From positions 1 to 64,000 of the forward strand of contig NZ_JAJAQC010000004.1 of the NCBI RefSeq assembly GCF_027604915.1: 64,000 bases of DNA, read 5' to 3'. Numbering within the stretch: position 1 is the first letter of the stretch; each line of letters begins with the position of its first letter. The notes beneath the pieces were generated by a model. That model saw only the letters and a list, made by a program, of their open reading frames with translations, did not search any database and was not told where the DNA came from. Source of the stretch: Streptomonospora mangrovi. Lineage in GTDB: Bacteria; Actinomycetota; Actinomycetes; Streptosporangiales; Streptosporangiaceae. This document shows, one piece after another, positions 25,434 through 36,174 of the stretch. The position numbers and the translations under genes were made by a program.

Positions 25434-25830
25434 ATGGCCTGTTTCCGCTCTCGGCGGCCCGGCGGAGGGGCGGTGAAGTGAACCCGCATCTCGTCGGGAC
25501 TCGGCGCGGCGTTTCCTTGTGATTTGACCTTTTAGTCTCTTGTAAAATGGGCTGCGGCGGCGCCGAAGTGACCCCATGAGGGCGAATATGTCCATATGGC
25601 GAGACAGCCGAGGTGCTCGCAATTCCTTTTTGTGTGCAATGCCCGTTTTCAACGGTGACGAAAGTGCTCTTTGCTTCGCAGTGGCGATCCGTAGGTGCAT
25701 CTCCTGGTGAAAGAGGCCACTTTCTTCTCACCATGTGAAATTTCAGGCGCCCAGCGTCCGGCTTGTCCGGTTTGTGAATTGGGGGGCTCTCCCAACCGCA
25801 GAGGAACGGCGAGATCAGCGGCCAGAAGCC
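25434..25830 (-). repeat. Dispersed ~400-bp intergenic element, copy B (inverted)
   Basis: Reverse-complement partner of 4923-5322, about 20.5 kb away and in opposite orientation. Both edges are almost identical to copy A while the middle has several indels. It lies in a 0.9-kb gene-free stretch between the WYL regulator (end 25209) and the LysR gene (end 26109). Like copy A it is locally AT-rich (for example TCTCTTGTAAAATGG) amid GC-rich DNA. No transposase or known RNA is recognised. Apart from the flanking arrays nothing else is seen in 25210-26108. Confidence 0.8.
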
Positions 25831-26108
25831 CCCGCGCCCGTTCCCCGGTACCGCGATCACCAGGGGCCGCCCCCCGAGCCGGTCCAGCTCGCCCGAGCCA
25901 CCCGCCGCCTTCGGCGCCCCGACGCTCACACCAACCCCCGGTGCGCGATCCGATGACCACCCGCGCGAACCATCCGCCGCCGTCGCCGCCTCGTCGGGGG
26001 CATCGGCCACTGGCGCGCGATCCGATGGCCGCCAGCCCCGAGCGCCTGCCGCCGTCGGTCTGTCCCGTCTCCCACCTCAGCGACCCATAAGAGCGGGCGG
26101 CGCACGCT

Positions 26109-26984
26109 CTAGGGGGTGAGCGCCGGGGCGGCGTGCGGGTGGTGTTCGGCGGCGCGTACCGCGCAGGCGACGAACGCGGCCACCTCGCGTGAGCGGCTCC
26201 CGGCCGACCACACCACACCCAGGGTGGTCGGGGAGGCGTCGGTCACCGGTACGCACACCACTCCACCCCAGGCGTGGGCGCGCACCGACTCCGGGGCCAC
26301 CGCGATCATCCGGCCCACCGACACCAGGTGCATGAGGTGGCCGATGTCGGCGACCGGGGCGCCGCCCGGCGCCGCGCCGGGTTCCGGGGTCCAGCGCGGC
26401 AGCGGCTCATCGGCCAGGTCGGCCGTGCTCAGCCGCTCGCGCCCGGCCAGGCGGTGGCCGCGCGGCAGCATCGCCACCTGCGGCTCCACCAGCAGCTCCT
26501 CGGTCTCCAGCCCGCGCGCGTCGGCCAAGGGCAGGTGCGCCAGCGCCAGGTCGGCGCGGCCGTCGCGCACCCGCGCGGGCAACTCGCCGGGCCGCGCGGC
26601 GGAGATCTCCACGGGGGCGAGGCCGGGCTCGGCCTCGTAGGCGGCCAGGACCGCGCCGAGCAGGCCGCCGTCGCCGCCCGGCTTCACGGCCAGGACCAGC
26701 GCGGCGCCGGGGCGGGCGGCCCGCCGGGTGCGCCGGGTGGCCGCCGCCACCGCGTCCAGGGCGGTGCGCGCCTCGTGCAGCAGCACCAGTCCGGCCTCGG
26801 TCAGCTCCACCCGGCGGTTGCCGCCGCGCTCCAGCAGCGGCCCGCCCATGCGGCGCTCCAGGCGCTGGATGGCGCGGGAGAGCGGCGGCTGGGCGATGCC
26901 CAGGCGCTCGGCCGCCCGGCCGAAGTGCAGTTCCTCGGCGACCGCCACGAAGTAGCGCAGCTCCCGCACGTCCGCAGCGTCCAT
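26109..26984 (-). CDS. LysR-family regulator
   Basis: 291 aa. The N-terminal winged helix (1-62) reads VRELRYFVAVAEELHFGRAAERLGIAQPPLSRAIQRLE, a textbook LysR sequence. The effector domain follows (about 90-285). It is divergent, with a 70-bp gap, from an SDR gene that is its likely target. The ligand cannot be told. Confidence 0.93.
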   Translation of the reverse strand: MDAADVRELRYFVAVAEELHFGRAAERLGIAQPPLSRAIQRLERRMGGPLLERGGNRRVELTEAGLVLLHEARTALDAVAAATRRTRRAARPGAALVLAVKPGGDGGLLGAVLAAYEAEPGLAPVEISAARPGELPARVRDGRADLALAHLPLADARGLETEELLVEPQVAMLPRGHRLAGRERLSTADLADEPLPRWTPEPGAAPGGAPVADIGHLMHLVSVGRMIAVAPESVRAHAWGGVVCVPVTDASPTTLGVVWSAGSRSREVAAFVACAVRAAEHHPHAAPALTP

Positions 26985-27054
26985 ACCCGCACGGTATCAA
27001 CGGCCACCCAGGCGGTGTTGGCGCCGCCGGGACGGCACCTGGTGGAGTCGCGGC

Positions 27055-27966
27055 ATGAGCGAGACGACTCCCACCGGCGCCTCCGGCGCCCGCACCCCCC
27101 GCGACAGCGGCCGCACCGCGAACCCCGAGAACGGCGCGGCGCCCGCCCCCACCGACACCCCCGCGACCACCGTGACCAGCGAGAACGTCGAGACCACCGA
27201 GAACGCCCAGCACGCCCCCGCCGGCGGCACCGCGCCCGTCGCCCTCGTCAGCGGCGCCACCCGGGGGATCGGCCGGCAGATCGCCGAGCAGTTGGCGCTG
27301 CGCGGCATGACCGTGCTCGTGGGCGCCCGCGACGCCGCGGCGGGCGAGCGCGCCGCCGCCGAGATCCGCGACGCGGGCGGCAGCGCCTACGCCGTGCCGC
27401 TGGACGTCACCGACGCCGCCTCGGTGGCCGCCGCCCGCGCCTGGATCGACGACCGGATCGGGCGCCTGGACGTGCTCGTCAACAACGCCGGGATCGCCGG
27501 GGACCCGGCCGCCCAGGCCCCCGGGTCGGCCGACCTGGCGGTCGTGCGCGACGTCTTCGACACCAACGTCTTCGGCGCCGTCGCCCTCACCGAGGCGGTC
27601 TGGGACCTGCTCGTGCGCTCCCCGGCCGCCCGCGTAGTCAACCTCTCCAGCGACGTCGGCTCCCTGACCCAGGCCCGGGACCCCGGCCACTACCTGTCCC
27701 GGCTGCCGGGCTTCCTGGCCTACGGCCCGTCCAAGACCGCGCTCAACGCCGTCACCGTGCAGTACGCCAAGGCGCTGGCCCGGCACGGCGGCCTGGTCAA
27801 CGCCGCCGCGCCCGGCGCCTGCGACACCGACCTCACGCGCGGCACCGGGATGCCCGCGCCGCGCACCGCCGCACAGGGCGCGGAGGTGGCGGTGCGCCTG
27901 GCCACCCTGCCCGACGGCGGCCCCACCGGCGGCTGCTTCGGCGAGGACCGCGAGGTCCCCTGGTAG
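27055..27966 (+). CDS. Short-chain dehydrogenase with disordered N-terminal extension
   Basis: 303 aa. After a ~58-residue Thr/Pro/Ala-rich leader comes a classical SDR: SGATRGIG (about 65-72), VLVNNAGIAG, NLSSDVGSL with the catalytic Ser, and YGPSK for Tyr/Lys. It ends in GEDREVPW, very like the SDR at 56584 (SSAGPVPW); both belong to the carbonyl-reductase-like C-subfamily. The GGTGGAG ribosome site before ATG 27055 supports the long start, so the extension is probably real. Divergent LysR regulation is likely. Confidence 0.92.
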   Translation: MSETTPTGASGARTPRDSGRTANPENGAAPAPTDTPATTVTSENVETTENAQHAPAGGTAPVALVSGATRGIGRQIAEQLALRGMTVLVGARDAAAGERAAAEIRDAGGSAYAVPLDVTDAASVAAARAWIDDRIGRLDVLVNNAGIAGDPAAQAPGSADLAVVRDVFDTNVFGAVALTEAVWDLLVRSPAARVVNLSSDVGSLTQARDPGHYLSRLPGFLAYGPSKTALNAVTVQYAKALARHGGLVNAAAPGACDTDLTRGTGMPAPRTAAQGAEVAVRLATLPDGGPTGGCFGEDREVPW

Positions 27967-28065
27967 GCGCCCGGGGGCCGCGCGGCCGGTGCGGGTGGCG
28001 TGGTCGGCACAGGTGGCGCCGCCGTGTCCCCGTGTCCGCGACGCGGTGGGCGGCGCCCCTGCCCC

Positions 28066-30198
28066 TCAGGCGGGGACCGAGGCGACCTCGCGGTCCCACA
28101 CGCGGTGGCCGGCCAGGATGCGGCGGAACTCTCCGTACAGTTCGGCGGCGCCGGCGCCCCGGCAGGTGACCACGCCCTGGTCCACCACCGCCCCGGTGTC
28201 GCCGGGCCGCGCGGTGCGCAGTTGCGGCAGCGGGGCGCGGACGAGTACGTCCACGCCCTCGTCCAGGGCGGCCACCGGCTTGGCGTGCTTGAACGCCTCG
28301 GCCACGAAGAACAGCGCGAGGCCGTCGGTGGCCAGGGTGGCGGCGCTCGATGCGCCGCCGGCCACCACCACCGCGTCGTAGAGCACCGAGGCCATGGTGT
28401 TCATGGCGCGGTCGGCGGCCAGGCGCGCCCCGTCCTCGGTGGTCAGCGCGCCGTCGTGGGGCGCCAGCACCTCCACCAGGGCGCCGTGCTCGGCCATGGC
28501 CGCGCGGAAGCGCTCGACGCCCCCGGCGTTGACCCCGTCGGCGGCCAGCACCGCGATCTGGCGCGAGTGGACGGAGTCCAGCACGGTGTTGGCCTGGCTG
28601 AGCGCGGGGGAGGACCGTCCGTGGTTGGGCACGGCCTCCTGGGCGGGCGGGGTGACGCCGATCCCCTGGGCGACCTCGACGGCCAGCGCGTGGTCGACGT
28701 GGTTGAGCCGTTCGACCACCCGCTCGCGCACGGCGACCTCCTCGCACTTGCCCAGCTCGAACCGGAACGCCGCCACCAGGTGCTCGCGCTCCCAGTCGGC
28801 CAGGCTGTTGAGGAACAGGGTGGCCTGGCTGTAGTGCTCCTTGAAGCTCTCGCTGCGCTTGCGGATCTTGGCGCCCTCCACCTTCTCCTGGTAGTGGGTG
28901 TAGGGGTTGTCGCCCAGGAAGGGGCAGCCGGCGCCCAGCGAGTTGGGGAAGTAGCTGGTGCGGCCCCGGTGCACCTTCTGCTGGCCGTAGCCGTCGCGCT
29001 GGTTGTTGCTGACCTCGGCCACCGGCCGGTTCACCGGGATCTGCTGGAAGTTGGGGCCGCCCAGGCGGATGAGCTGGGTGTCCAGGTAGGAGAAGTTGCG
29101 GGCCTGCAACAGCGGGTCGTTGGTGAAGTCGATGCCCGGCACCACGTGGGCGGTGTGGAAGGCCACCTGCTCGGTCTCGGCGAAGAAGTTGTCGGGGTTG
29201 CGGTCCAGCACCATCCTGCCGACCGGGGTGACCGGGACGACCTCCTCGGGGATGATCTTGGTGGCGTCGAGCAGGTCGAAGTCGAACGCGAACTCGTCGG
29301 ACTCCGGCACCAGTTGCACGCCCAGTTCGTACTCGGGGTACTGCCCCCGCTCGATGGCGTCCCACAGGTCGCGCCGGTTGTAGTCGGGGTCCTTGCCGGC
29401 GATCTTCTGGGTCTCGTCCCACACCAGGGAGTGGGTGCCCAGCAGCGGCTTCCAGTGGAACTTGACGAACGTGCCCTCGCCGCGCGCGTTGACCAGGCGG
29501 AAGGTGTGCACGCCGAAGCCCTGCATCATCCGGTAGCTGCGTGGGATGGCGCGGTCCGACATCAGCCACATCATCATGTGCAGGGTCTCGGGCTGGAGGC
29601 CGACGAAGTCCCACAGGGTGTCGTGCGCCGACTGGGCCTGGGGGATCTCGTTGTCGGGCTCGGGCTTGACCGCGTGCACGAAATCGGGAAATTTAATGCC
29701 GTCCTGAATGAAGAAAACCGGCATATTGTTGCCGACCAGGTCGTAATTGCCCTCGCGGGTGTAGAACTTCGTGGCGAACCCCCGCACGTCGCGCACGGTG
29801 TCGGCCGAGCCGCGCGAGCCCGCCACCGTCGAGAACCGCACGAACACCGGGGTGCGCAGCGCTGGGTCGCACAGGAAGTCGGCGCGGGTGTAGCGGCTCA
29901 ACGACTCATAGACCTGGAAGTGGCCGTAGGCGCCCGCGCCGCGCGCGTGCACCACCCGCTCGGGGATCCGCTCGTGGTCGAAGTGGGTGATCTTCTCGCG
30001 GAAGTGGAAGTCCTCCAGCAGTGTCGGCCCGCGTTCGCCCACGGTCAGCGAGTTGTCGGTGTCGTCGACCCGGACCCCGGTGTTGGTGGTGAGCGCGCCG
30101 GCGGAGTCGTCGCGGCGCTCCTGGAGTTGGCGGTCCTTGGCGTCGCCGCCCTCGGCACGGGAGTCGCCGTCGACGCGGGCACGGGAGAAGTCGGACAT
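28066..30198 (-). CDS. katE: Large-subunit catalase (HPII type)
   Basis: 710 aa from ATG 30198. Degrades hydrogen peroxide in the cytosol. Catalytic H84 lies in [15 protein letters not shown]157 in [10 protein letters not shown], and the proximal haem Tyr371 in RNFSYLDTQ. The extra C-terminal domain (about 550-710; [35 protein letters not shown]) is the flavodoxin/DJ-1-like module typical of clade II catalases; it lacks an obvious Cys nucleophile. The N-terminal arm is 40-60 residues, usual for HPII. It is followed at a distance by the SDR and preceded by a DUF6968-like gene on the same strand 176 bp upstream. Confidence 0.97.
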   Translation of the reverse strand: MSDFSRARVDGDSRAEGGDAKDRQLQERRDDSAGALTTNTGVRVDDTDNSLTVGERGPTLLEDFHFREKITHFDHERIPERVVHARGAGAYGHFQVYESLSRYTRADFLCDPALRTPVFVRFSTVAGSRGSADTVRDVRGFATKFYTREGNYDLVGNNMPVFFIQDGIKFPDFVHAVKPEPDNEIPQAQSAHDTLWDFVGLQPETLHMMMWLMSDRAIPRSYRMMQGFGVHTFRLVNARGEGTFVKFHWKPLLGTHSLVWDETQKIAGKDPDYNRRDLWDAIERGQYPEYELGVQLVPESDEFAFDFDLLDATKIIPEEVVPVTPVGRMVLDRNPDNFFAETEQVAFHTAHVVPGIDFTNDPLLQARNFSYLDTQLIRLGGPNFQQIPVNRPVAEVSNNQRDGYGQQKVHRGRTSYFPNSLGAGCPFLGDNPYTHYQEKVEGAKIRKRSESFKEHYSQATLFLNSLADWEREHLVAAFRFELGKCEEVAVRERVVERLNHVDHALAVEVAQGIGVTPPAQEAVPNHGRSSPALSQANTVLDSVHSRQIAVLAADGVNAGGVERFRAAMAEHGALVEVLAPHDGALTTEDGARLAADRAMNTMASVLYDAVVVAGGASSAATLATDGLALFFVAEAFKHAKPVAALDEGVDVLVRAPLPQLRTARPGDTGAVVDQGVVTCRGAGAAELYGEFRRILAGHRVWDREVASVPA

Positions 30199-30374
30199 GG
30201 CGGTGGCCCTTCTGCGGTCTCGCACGGGGCGTGCGCGCCGCGAGGCGCGCGGCGGCGCACACCGGTCCCGCGCGGCCGCTGACCGCGCGGGTGTGGGCCC
30301 AAACCCCCGCGAGCGCCAAGACCGGATCCCGCGGTGCCCCGGTGGATGAACCGCCGGGGCCGCGCCTCCCGGTG

Positions 30375-30794
30375 TCAGTCGGCGGGCGCCTCGGCGGGTG
30401 GTGCCCCGGCGGGCGCGACGGCCGACAGGTCGGGTTCGAGGGTCAGCCCGAGGCCGGCCATGCCCAGCCAGTCCAGCCGCACCCCGGCGCGCCGCGCCCG
30501 CTCCTCCAGGCGCAGCCGCAGCCCGTAGACGCCCAGCAGCAGCGCCTGGAGTGAGTCGACCCCGAAGGAGGAGTCGGTCTCGGTGGCGCCCAGACCCTCG
30601 ACCTGCCAGGGGCAGCACCAGTCCGTGCCGGTGCCCTCGGGATGGGTGTCGGGCCTCGGCCGTCCGAGCCGTACGCGCACGGGTGTGCGGGTGCCGTCGG
30701 CCGCGACGGCCTCGACCACGCGTTCGGCCACCACCTCGCCCAGGTCGGGGCCGGCGGGGGCGCCGGTCGCCGGGGGAGTGGGGGGTACTGCCAT
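30375..30794 (-). CDS. DUF6968-like small protein
   Basis: 139 aa from ATG 30794 (GAAGGGAACGG upstream; an ATG at 30830 is also in frame). After a Pro/Ala-rich start, the core has strands (VVAERVVEAVAADGTRTPVRV), a WCCPWQVEGL patch with two adjacent Cys, a GVDSLQALLLGVYGLRLRLE helix and a C-terminal LGLTLEPDL. This resembles actinobacterial proteins of DUF6968 type, function unknown. It lies directly upstream of katE on the same strand and may share its message. Confidence 0.65.
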   Translation of the reverse strand: MAVPPTPPATGAPAGPDLGEVVAERVVEAVAADGTRTPVRVRLGRPRPDTHPEGTGTDWCCPWQVEGLGATETDSSFGVDSLQALLLGVYGLRLRLEERARRAGVRLDWLGMAGLGLTLEPDLSAVAPAGAPPAEAPAD

Positions 30795-30904
30795 GGGTGC
30801 CGTTCCCTTCTCCGGTTGCGGGCTGCCCACCCTAGTCGGCCCGGTACGGGAGTTGCGGGGGCGCGGACATCACCAGGCCCGGGCCGGTCGCCTCCGCCAT
30901 AGGT

Positions 30905-31531
30905 CTACTCGCGATCGGCGCCATCGGCCCCCGCCCGGGGGGCCGCCCCTTTGAGCAGGGTCTGGACGAATCCGGCGGCCACCCGCTCGGCGGGCTCCTC
31001 GGCGCGGTCGCGCGGGCCGGGGAACTTGCCCAGGAAGGCGTGGTTGAGGCAGGCCCCGATGAGCAGGTCGGCGGCCGACTCCGGGTCCAGGTCGGGGGCC
31101 AGGCGTCCGGCGTCGCGCTCGGCGGCCAGGTAGCGGGCCAGGGCGGTGGTGATGGCGGACGGCCCCGCCCGGCGCTCGCGCAGCGCGGCGCGGTGCGCCT
31201 CCAGGAGGGTGGGCTCGGAGAACACCGAGGCGGCGATCGGGAAGGTGTCGGTGTAGAAGGCGATGGCCGCGCGCGCCACCTCCTCCAGGGTGGCGCGGAC
31301 CGATCCCTGCCCCACACGGTCGGGCAGGCCGGCCAGCAGCGGCTGGAGGTTGCTGGGCAGGCCCTCGCGCAGCACCGCGACGAACAGGTCGGTCTTGTCG
31401 CGGAAGTGCTTGTAGAGGGTGGCCTCGGAGAACCCGGCGGCCTTGGCGATCTCCTTGGTGGTGGAGCGGGCCAGTCCCCGCGTGCGCATGACGTGCGCGG
31501 CGGCGTTCACGATCCGGTCGCGGGTCTCCAC
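30905..31531 (-). CDS. TetR-family regulator
   Basis: 208 aa. METRDRIVNAAAHVMRTRGL then TTKEIAKAAGFSEATLYKHF (22-41) is a canonical TetR DNA-binding domain. The C-terminal ligand domain contains AAIAFYTDTFPIAASVFSE. It is divergent from an NAD(P)-binding gene at 31737, and two tandem copies of an 18-bp dyad lie in the gap, so repression of both genes is likely. Confidence 0.93.
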   Translation of the reverse strand: METRDRIVNAAAHVMRTRGLARSTTKEIAKAAGFSEATLYKHFRDKTDLFVAVLREGLPSNLQPLLAGLPDRVGQGSVRATLEEVARAAIAFYTDTFPIAASVFSEPTLLEAHRAALRERRAGPSAITTALARYLAAERDAGRLAPDLDPESAADLLIGACLNHAFLGKFPGPRDRAEEPAERVAAGFVQTLLKGAAPRAGADGADRE

Positions 31532-31602
31532 GGTGCCTCCCTGCTCGGTGCCTGTGCGGTGCCTGCTGGCCTCGATGCCTGCCCGGCGGCGCCCGCTTGA
31601 CA

Positions 31603-31646
31603 GGTTAGTAAGTACTCACCCACACTGTGGTTAGTGGGCACTCACC
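31603..31646. promoter_or_regulatory. Tandem TetR operators
   Basis: GGTTAGTAAGTACTCACC (31603-31620) and GGTTAGTGGGCACTCACC (31629-31646) differ at only three of 18 positions and are each imperfect dyads (GGT-x-AGT...ACT-x-ACC). Their centres are 26 bp apart. TTGACA (31597-31602) abuts the first, a probable -35 on the plus strand. Confidence 0.8.
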
Positions 31647-31736
31647 AACCTAGCAGTCCCCTGGCAGCCCACCCGATGGCCCCTGGCGGGCCCCGAAGAC
31701 CCTTAACCAAAACCGCATGAGCACATGGGAGTGGAA

Positions 31737-32366
31737 ATGAAGTTCACGCTGTTCGGCGCCACCGGCGGGGTCGGCGCCCAGTTCGCGCGGCAGGCGTGCG
31801 AAGCCGGGCACGGCGTCACCGCCGTGGTCCGCGACCCCGCGCGCATGGCCTACGCCCACCCCGGCCTCACCGTCACCCGGGCCGACGTCATGGACCCCGA
31901 CGCCATCGGCCCGCTCATCGCCGGCCGCGACGCCGTGGTCTCGGCCCTGGGCCACCGGGGTCCCGGCCCCGCCACCGTCTGCGCCCAGAGCGCCCGCAGC
32001 ATCACCGCCGCCATGGCCGCCCACGACGTGCGCCGGCTGGTGGTGGTCAGCGCCGCGGGCATGTTCACCGAGGGCGACGGCCCCTTCACCCGCTTCGTCG
32101 TCAAGCCGATCCTCCAGCGGGTGCTGCGCGACAGCTTCGCCGACATGCTCGCCATGGAGCAGACCGTGCGGGCCAGCGGCCTGGACTGGACGATCGTGCG
32201 CCCTCCCCAGTTGCTGGACCGGCCCCGCACCGGCACCTACCGCACCTCGGTGGACCGCACCGTCCCGCGCGGCATGCGGGTGGCCCGCGCCGACGTCGCC
32301 GACCTCATGCTGCGCAGCCTGGAGCGCGCCGAGCCGCTGCGGAAGGCCGTCTACCTCGCCAACTGA
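31737..32366 (+). CDS. NAD(P)-binding SDR-like (NmrA/flavin-reductase type) protein
   Basis: 209 aa from ATG 31737 (GGGAG 6-8 nt before it; ATG 31725 is in frame too). An atypical SDR: FTLFGATGGVGAQF for cofactor, ADVMDPDAIGPLIAGRDAVVSALG, then LVVVSAAGMF and WTIVRPPQLLDRP, as in biliverdin/flavin-reductase-like NAD(P)H-binding proteins. It is controlled, by context, by the divergent TetR. The substrate is unknown. Confidence 0.9.
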   Translation: MKFTLFGATGGVGAQFARQACEAGHGVTAVVRDPARMAYAHPGLTVTRADVMDPDAIGPLIAGRDAVVSALGHRGPGPATVCAQSARSITAAMAAHDVRRLVVVSAAGMFTEGDGPFTRFVVKPILQRVLRDSFADMLAMEQTVRASGLDWTIVRPPQLLDRPRTGTYRTSVDRTVPRGMRVARADVADLMLRSLERAEPLRKAVYLAN

Positions 32367-32550
32367 ACCCGGCGCCGCCCCGAACGCCGCACCACCGCCC
32401 CCGTTTCCCCGCCCATCGCCCCACCTGCGGCGACGCCGCGCTTACGCCGGGGGAGAACGCTATGCCCGCTTAGTCGGCGATGTGCCATGCTGAGCGGCGA
32501 GCGCCCCCCGGTGGCGGCGGCGCGGGCACCGAGGAGCGGGGATTTCGGCC

Positions 32551-34223
<1,673 letters not shown>

Positions 34224-34227
<4 letters not shown>

Positions 34228-35633
34228 TCGACGAACTGCGGCGGCTGTTCCTGTTCGAGCGGCTCGACGACGACCAGTTGCGGTGGCTCGCCGACCACGG
34301 CGAGGTCCGCTCCTTCGCCGAGGGCGACTACATCGTGCGCCAGGGCGACCCCGCCGACACCTTCGCGGTGCTCATGGAGGGCGAGGTCGTCATGGTCACC
34401 GACACCCCCACCGGCGAGGTCGGGCGCACGCCCACCTCCCAGCCCGGGGTCTACGCCGGGGCCACCGCCGCCTACCTGGGCGACCGCGCACCCGACACCT
34501 ACGGCCACTCCCTGCGCGCCACCCGGCCCTCGCGGATGTTCCTGCTGCCGGCCGAGCGGTTCGCCCACATCATCGCCGAGTGGTTCCCCATGGCCGTCCA
34601 CCTGCTGGACGGCATGCGGCTGGGCGGCCTGGCCCAGCGCGAGCTGATCGACCGCCGCCAGCGCCTGGCCGCGCTGGGCACCATCACCGCCGGCCTCACC
34701 CACGAGCTGAACAACCCGGCCGCCGCGGCGGCGCGGGCGGTGGGCGAGCTGCGCGGCCGGGTGGAATCCACCCGGCGCCGCCTGGCCGAACTGGCCGCCG
34801 CCGGGGTCGACCCCGCCGGGATGCTGGCCCTGGTGGAGTTGCAGGCCCGCTACGCCGCCGGCGCCGGCGCGGCGCCCCAGCGCGGTCCGCTGGAGGCCGC
34901 CGACGCCGAGGACGCGCTGGCCGAGGCCCTGGAGGAGCACGGGGTCGAGGACGGCTGGGACATCGCGCCCGCCCTGGTGGGCGCCGGACTCGACGCCGCG
35001 GCGGTGGAGGAGGTCGGGGCGGCCGTGGGCGCCGGCCACGTCGGCGCGGCGGTGCGCTGGCTGGCCGAGACCATGGAGATCGCCGAGCTGATGGACGAGG
35101 TCGCCGACGCCACCGGGCGCATCACCTCGCTGCTGGCCTCGGCCAAGCAGTACTCCCAGATGGACCGCGCCCCCTACCGCACCGTGGACCTGCGCGAACT
35201 GCTCGACAGCACGCTGGCGATGTTCCGCGGCAAGATCCCGCCGGGGATCAGCGTGGCCACCGACTACGACCCCGAGTTGGGCACCGTGCCCGCCTACGCC
35301 GGCGAGCTGAACCAGGTCTGGACCAACCTCATCCACAACGCCCTGGACGCCATGGGCGACACCGGCACGCTGACCGTGCGAACCCGCCGCGAGCACGACA
35401 CCGCGCTGGTGGAGATCGCCGACACCGGCCCCGGCGTGCCCGAGGAGCTGCGCGAGCGCATCTTCGAGCCGTTCTTCACCACCAAGGGAGTGGGCCGGGG
35501 CACCGGGCTGGGGCTCGACATCAGCTACCGCATCGTCGCCGGGCGCCACGGCGGCGACCTGCGGGTGGAGTCGGTGCCCGGCGACACCCGGTTCCAGGTG
35601 CGGCTGCCGCTGAGCGAGCGCGTCGCGGTGTGA
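34224..35633 (+). CDS. Cyclic-nucleotide-binding-domain histidine kinase
   Basis: 469 aa from GTG 34224, overlapping the previous gene. Residues 1-130 are a cNMP/CRP-like sensor (LFERLDDDQLRWLA, EGDYIVRQGDPADTFAVLMEG). H160 in LTHELNNP is the phosphoacceptor. The ATPase domain has NQVWTNLIHNALDAM (N-box), IADTGPGVPEELRERIFEPF (G1 and F-box) and GRGTGLGLDISYRIV (G2). There are no membrane segments, so it senses a cytosolic signal. Together with the receiver-TrxR fusion it forms a two-gene redox phosphorelay. Confidence 0.94.
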
Positions 35634-35756
35634 GGGCGGGGGGCGGCGCGCCGCACCCACCGCGGTGACCGCGCGCACGCGCACCGTCACCGCGTGTCGC
35701 AGCCTGTCCGCCCGCCGGCGCCTGGTCTCATGGGCGGGGGAGAGGGGTGAGCCGGT

Positions 35757-36164
35757 ATGCGCCGCGAGACCGCCAACGCCGACACCGCCGTGCGCGCCGT
35801 GGCGGCCGCCGCGGCACTGTTCATGGTCGGGATCGGCTGCTGGGCCTGGTGGGACCCCGAGGGGTTCGCGGGCTGGGCGAACTGGCCCGTCCACGTGCAC
35901 TTCATCCGCGACGGCGCGGTCTTCCAGATCACCATCGGTTTGATGATGCTGTTCGCGCTGCGCTGGCGCGACGTGCTCGCCGTCGTGCTGGCGGGCTTCA
36001 CCCTGGCCAACGGGCTGCACGCCTTCAACCACTTCCTCGACGTGCACGCCGGCGGCCGGGCGTCCCACCCCTGGATCCTGCTGGGCGCCACCCTCCTGGG
36101 GCTGGCGGCGTGGGCGGCGCGCATGCGCGTCCTGCGGTCGCGCCGCCACCACCGCCGCGCCTGA
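35757..36164 (+). CDS. Small integral membrane protein
   Basis: 135 aa with four hydrophobic segments: AVAAAAALFMVGIGCWAWW (about 14-32), VFQITIGLMMLFALRW (55-70), VLAVVLAGFTLANGLHAF (73-90) and WILLGATLLGLAAWAARM (107-124), then a basic tail (RSRRHHRR) facing the cytosol. No family is assigned with confidence. GAGGGGTGAGCCGGT lies before the ATG. It follows the kinase operon by 123 bp and converges on the WYL gene at 36175. Confidence 0.8.
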   Translation: MRRETANADTAVRAVAAAAALFMVGIGCWAWWDPEGFAGWANWPVHVHFIRDGAVFQITIGLMMLFALRWRDVLAVVLAGFTLANGLHAFNHFLDVHAGGRASHPWILLGATLLGLAAWAARMRVLRSRRHHRRA

Positions 36165-36174
36165 GCGGGCCGGC

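Noticed and set aside
25202-25522. 106-codon frame starting inside the end of the WYL regulator gene
   Set aside because: It runs through the degenerate repeat array into the repeat element; sequence is low-complexity. Kept only as part of the repeat-array finding.
4923-25830. Active inversion switch between the two elements
   Set aside because: The copies have many mismatches and indels, no recombinase gene is present, and the intervening 20 kb shows ordinary gene pairs. Past rearrangement is possible but not shown.
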